Shown here: positions 62,303 through 64,000 of the stretch, one piece after another
Position numbering within the stretch: position 1 is the stretch's first letter
Layout of the letters: each line of letters starts with the position of its first letter
Assembly: GCF_000308755.1 (NCBI RefSeq)
Contig: NZ_BAGF01000026.1
Span: forward strand, 24,698 to 88,697
Source of the DNA: Nocardia pneumoniae NBRC 100136
GTDB lineage: Bacteria; Actinomycetota; Actinomycetes; Mycobacteriales; Mycobacteriaceae
Reading direction: 5' to 3'
Length of the DNA: 64,000 nt
The notes under the pieces: model-generated
What the model was told of the DNA's origin: nothing
Databases searched by the model: none
Seen by the model: the letters and a program-made list of their open reading frames with translations, nothing else
Position numbers and translations under genes: made by a program

Positions 62303-64000
62303 TTATCTCAGGTCGGCCTCGTCGGCGCGTACCGCCCACTGCGCGAATCGTTCGCCGTCCTCGCGCTGCTTGACGAAATTGCGCACCACCCGCTCGACGT
62401 AGTCGCCGAGCTCACCGGTGGTCACCTTGTGCTGACGCAGTTTGCGTCCGAAGGCGCTGTCGAAACCGAGGCTGCCACCGAGGTGAACCTGGAAACCCTC
62501 CACGTGATTCCCGCTGCCGTCGTCGACCAGTTGGCCTTTGAAGCCGATGTCGGCGATCTGCGAGCGGGCGCAGGAATTCGGGCAGCCGTTGATGTTGATG
62601 GTGATCGGAACGTCCAGCTGCGCGTTGAGATCCGCCAGCCGCTCCTCCAGCTCCGGCACCAGTTCCTGGGAACGCTTGCGCGTCTCGGCGAAGGACAGTT
62701 TGCAGAACTCGATGCCGGTGCAGGCCATCAGGTTGCGCCGCCACAGCGACGGGCGTGCTTGCAGGCCGAGCGGTTCCAGCTCGTCGATCAGCGCGTCGAC
62801 CTTGTCGTCGGGAACATCGAGCACGATCAGTTTCTGGTACGGGGTGAACCGGATGCGGTCGGAGCCGATCCGCTTCACCGCGTCGGCGACCTTGGTCAGG
62901 ATGGTGCCCGACACCCGGCCCGCGATGGGGGAGAAGCCGACGGCGTTGAGCCCGTTGCGCAGCCGCTGCACGCCGACGTGGTCGATCGGCTTGGTCGGCT
63001 GCTCCGGCGCGGGGCCGTCGATCAGCTTGCGCTTCAGGTACTCGTCTTCGAGCACCTGGCGGAACTTCTCGATGCCCCAGTCCTTGATCAGGAACTTCAA
63101 CCTGGCTTTGGTGCGCAGGCGGCGGTAGCCGTAGTCGCGGAACAGCGAGACCACGCCTTCCCACACGTCGGGAACCTCGTCCAGCGGCACCCAGGCGCCC
63201 ACCCGCTGGGCCAGCATCGGATTCGTGGACAGGCCGCCGCCGACCCACAGGTCCAGACCGGGCCCGTGCTCGGGGTGCACCACGCCGACGAACGCGACGT
63301 CGTTGATCTCGTGCACCACGTCCTGCTGGCCGGAGATCGCCGTCTTGAACTTGCGCGGCAGGTTGGAGTACTCCTTCTTGCCGATGTAGCGGCGCACGAT
63401 CTCCTCGATCGCGGGCGTGGGGTCGATGATCTCGTTCAGCGACTCGCCCGCCAGCGGGGAACCGAGCACCACGCGCGGGCAGTCGCCGCACGCCTCGGTG
63501 GTCTTCAGGCCGACCGCCTCGATCCGCTTCCAGATCTCGGGAACGTTCTGCACCTCGATCCAGTGGTACTGCACGTTCTCGCGGTCGGAGAGGTCGGCGG
63601 TGTCGCGGGCGAACTCGGTGGAGATCTGCCCCAGCGTGCGCAGCTGCGCGACGTTCAGCGCGCCCGCGTCGCAGCGGATGCGCATCATGAAGTACTTGGC
63701 TTCGAGGACGTCGATGTTCTCGTCGCCGGTCCAGCTGCCGTCGTAGCCCTGCTCGCGCTGGGTGTAGAGGCCCCACCAGCGGAACCGGCCACGCAGGTCG
63801 CCCTTGTCGATGCCGTCGAATCCGGTCTTCGAGTAGATGTTCTCGATCCGGGCGCGGACGTTGAGCGGGTTGTCGTCCTTCTTGGACTGCTCGTTCGGGT
63901 TCAGCGGTTCGCGGTAGCCCAGCGCCCACTGGCCCTCGGCCTTGCGGCGCACGGGCTTGCCGGTGCGGACGCGCGGCCCCGCGGGCGCCTCGCGGCGGGG
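62303..64000 (-). CDS. siroheme [4Fe-4S] sulfite reductase, ferredoxin-type (5' end off the window)
   Basis: 565 residues are visible; the frame stays open to the right edge, so the start is outside. NirA/SirA-family landmarks are EGQWALGYREPLN near the N-terminus, FRWWGLYTQREQGYDG, TEACGDCPRVVLGSP, and the cluster-siroheme ligands ACTGIEFCKLSF and NGCPNSCAR. The Tyr and Cys that form a covalent cross-link in M. tuberculosis NirA appear conserved (YTQREQ region and EACGDC). It reduces sulfite to sulfide with electrons from ferredoxin. An in-frame GTG at 63952 is probably internal. Twenty bases separate it from cysH. Confidence 0.93.
   Translation of the reverse strand, partial: PRREAPAGPRVRTGKPVRRKAEGQWALGYREPLNPNEQSKKDDNPLNVRARIENIYSKTGFDGIDKGDLRGRFRWWGLYTQREQGYDGSWTGDENIDVLEAKYFMMRIRCDAGALNVAQLRTLGQISTEFARDTADLSDRENVQYHWIEVQNVPEIWKRIEAVGLKTTEACGDCPRVVLGSPLAGESLNEIIDPTPAIEEIVRRYIGKKEYSNLPRKFKTAISGQQDVVHEINDVAFVGVVHPEHGPGLDLWVGGGLSTNPMLAQRVGAWVPLDEVPDVWEGVVSLFRDYGYRRLRTKARLKFLIKDWGIEKFRQVLEDEYLKRKLIDGPAPEQPTKPIDHVGVQRLRNGLNAVGFSPIAGRVSGTILTKVADAVKRIGSDRIRFTPYQKLIVLDVPDDKVDALIDELEPLGLQARPSLWRRNLMACTGIEFCKLSFAETRKRSQELVPELEERLADLNAQLDVPITININGCPNSCARSQIADIGFKGQLVDDGSGNHVEGFQVHLGGSLGFDSAFGRKLRQHKVTTGELGDYVERVVRNFVKQREDGERFAQWAVRADEADLR

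Overview
The window is one contiguous piece of a high-GC actinobacterial chromosome, most probably Nocardia or a close relative in the Mycobacteriales. Evidence: very high GC with strong G/C third positions, many GTG and some TTG starts, several probable leaderless promoters (TANNNT placed 6-7 nt before a start codon), glucosylglycerate genes, and a gene order that follows, from memory, M. tuberculosis Rv2427c to Rv2391 (proA, MoxR/VWA pair, nadD, rsfS, gpgP, octT, degV, comEA, comEC, holA, rpsT, lepA, GH15 trehalase, sulfate ABC transporter, sulfite reductase/APS reductase). Lineage-specific blocks are inserted into that backbone.

Layout. 1-5400 is a minus-strand catabolic/repair block: partial alpha/beta hydrolase, RNA ligase RtcB, a FluG-like amidohydrolase plus glutamine-synthetase-like pair, ribokinase. 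5.6-9.3 kb holds proA and a MoxR ATPase/VWA pair, followed by a probable gene remnant and a small secreted protein. 10-13.9 kb is a two-gene operon of an Hsp90-family ATPase and a TPR-like protein. 13.9-23.4 kb is the conserved housekeeping run nadD-rsfS-gpgP-octT-degV, a GNAT, comEA-comEC and holA. 23.4-26.8 kb carries a broken gene, DUF2798, an aldo/keto reductase and a divergent MmyB-type regulator with in-frame 75-bp tandem repeats. 26.8-33 kb has rpsT, an aquaporin preceded by a 76-bp tandem duplication, a solitary PemK-like protein, an AAA ATPase/DUF4276 (TOPRIM-like) pair resembling a split OLD-type defence system, and lepA.

33-44 kb contains an IniB-like low-complexity protein with a dynamin-like GTPase whose P-loop lysine is missing, a GH15 glucoamylase/trehalase, two tiny membrane proteins, and the sulfate ABC transporter operon (sbp-cysT-cysW-cysA). 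That operon is preceded by a leaderless leader peptide ending in Tyr-Cys-Arg and a hairpin, which looks like a cysteine-responsive attenuator. 44.8-52.4 kb has two degenerate, probably membrane-tethered Hsp70 paralogues flanking an AurF-type diiron oxygenase with its own ferredoxin-flavoprotein reductase, plus an SDR. 52.6-58.4 kb has a HAD phosphatase, a VOC protein with divergent WYL regulator, an MFS exporter/SGNH hydrolase pair with divergent TetR, and a candidate 23-residue peptide. 58.5-64 kb is the sulfate-reduction operon on the minus strand: sulfite reductase (cut by the window edge), cysH, cysD, cysN and a sirohydrochlorin chelatase.

Functional links: the 40-44 kb transporter imports sulfate, CysDN activates it, CysH reduces APS and the siroheme sulfite reductase makes sulfide; the chelatase supplies its siroheme. 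No rRNA, tRNA, CRISPR array, transposase or phage gene was seen.
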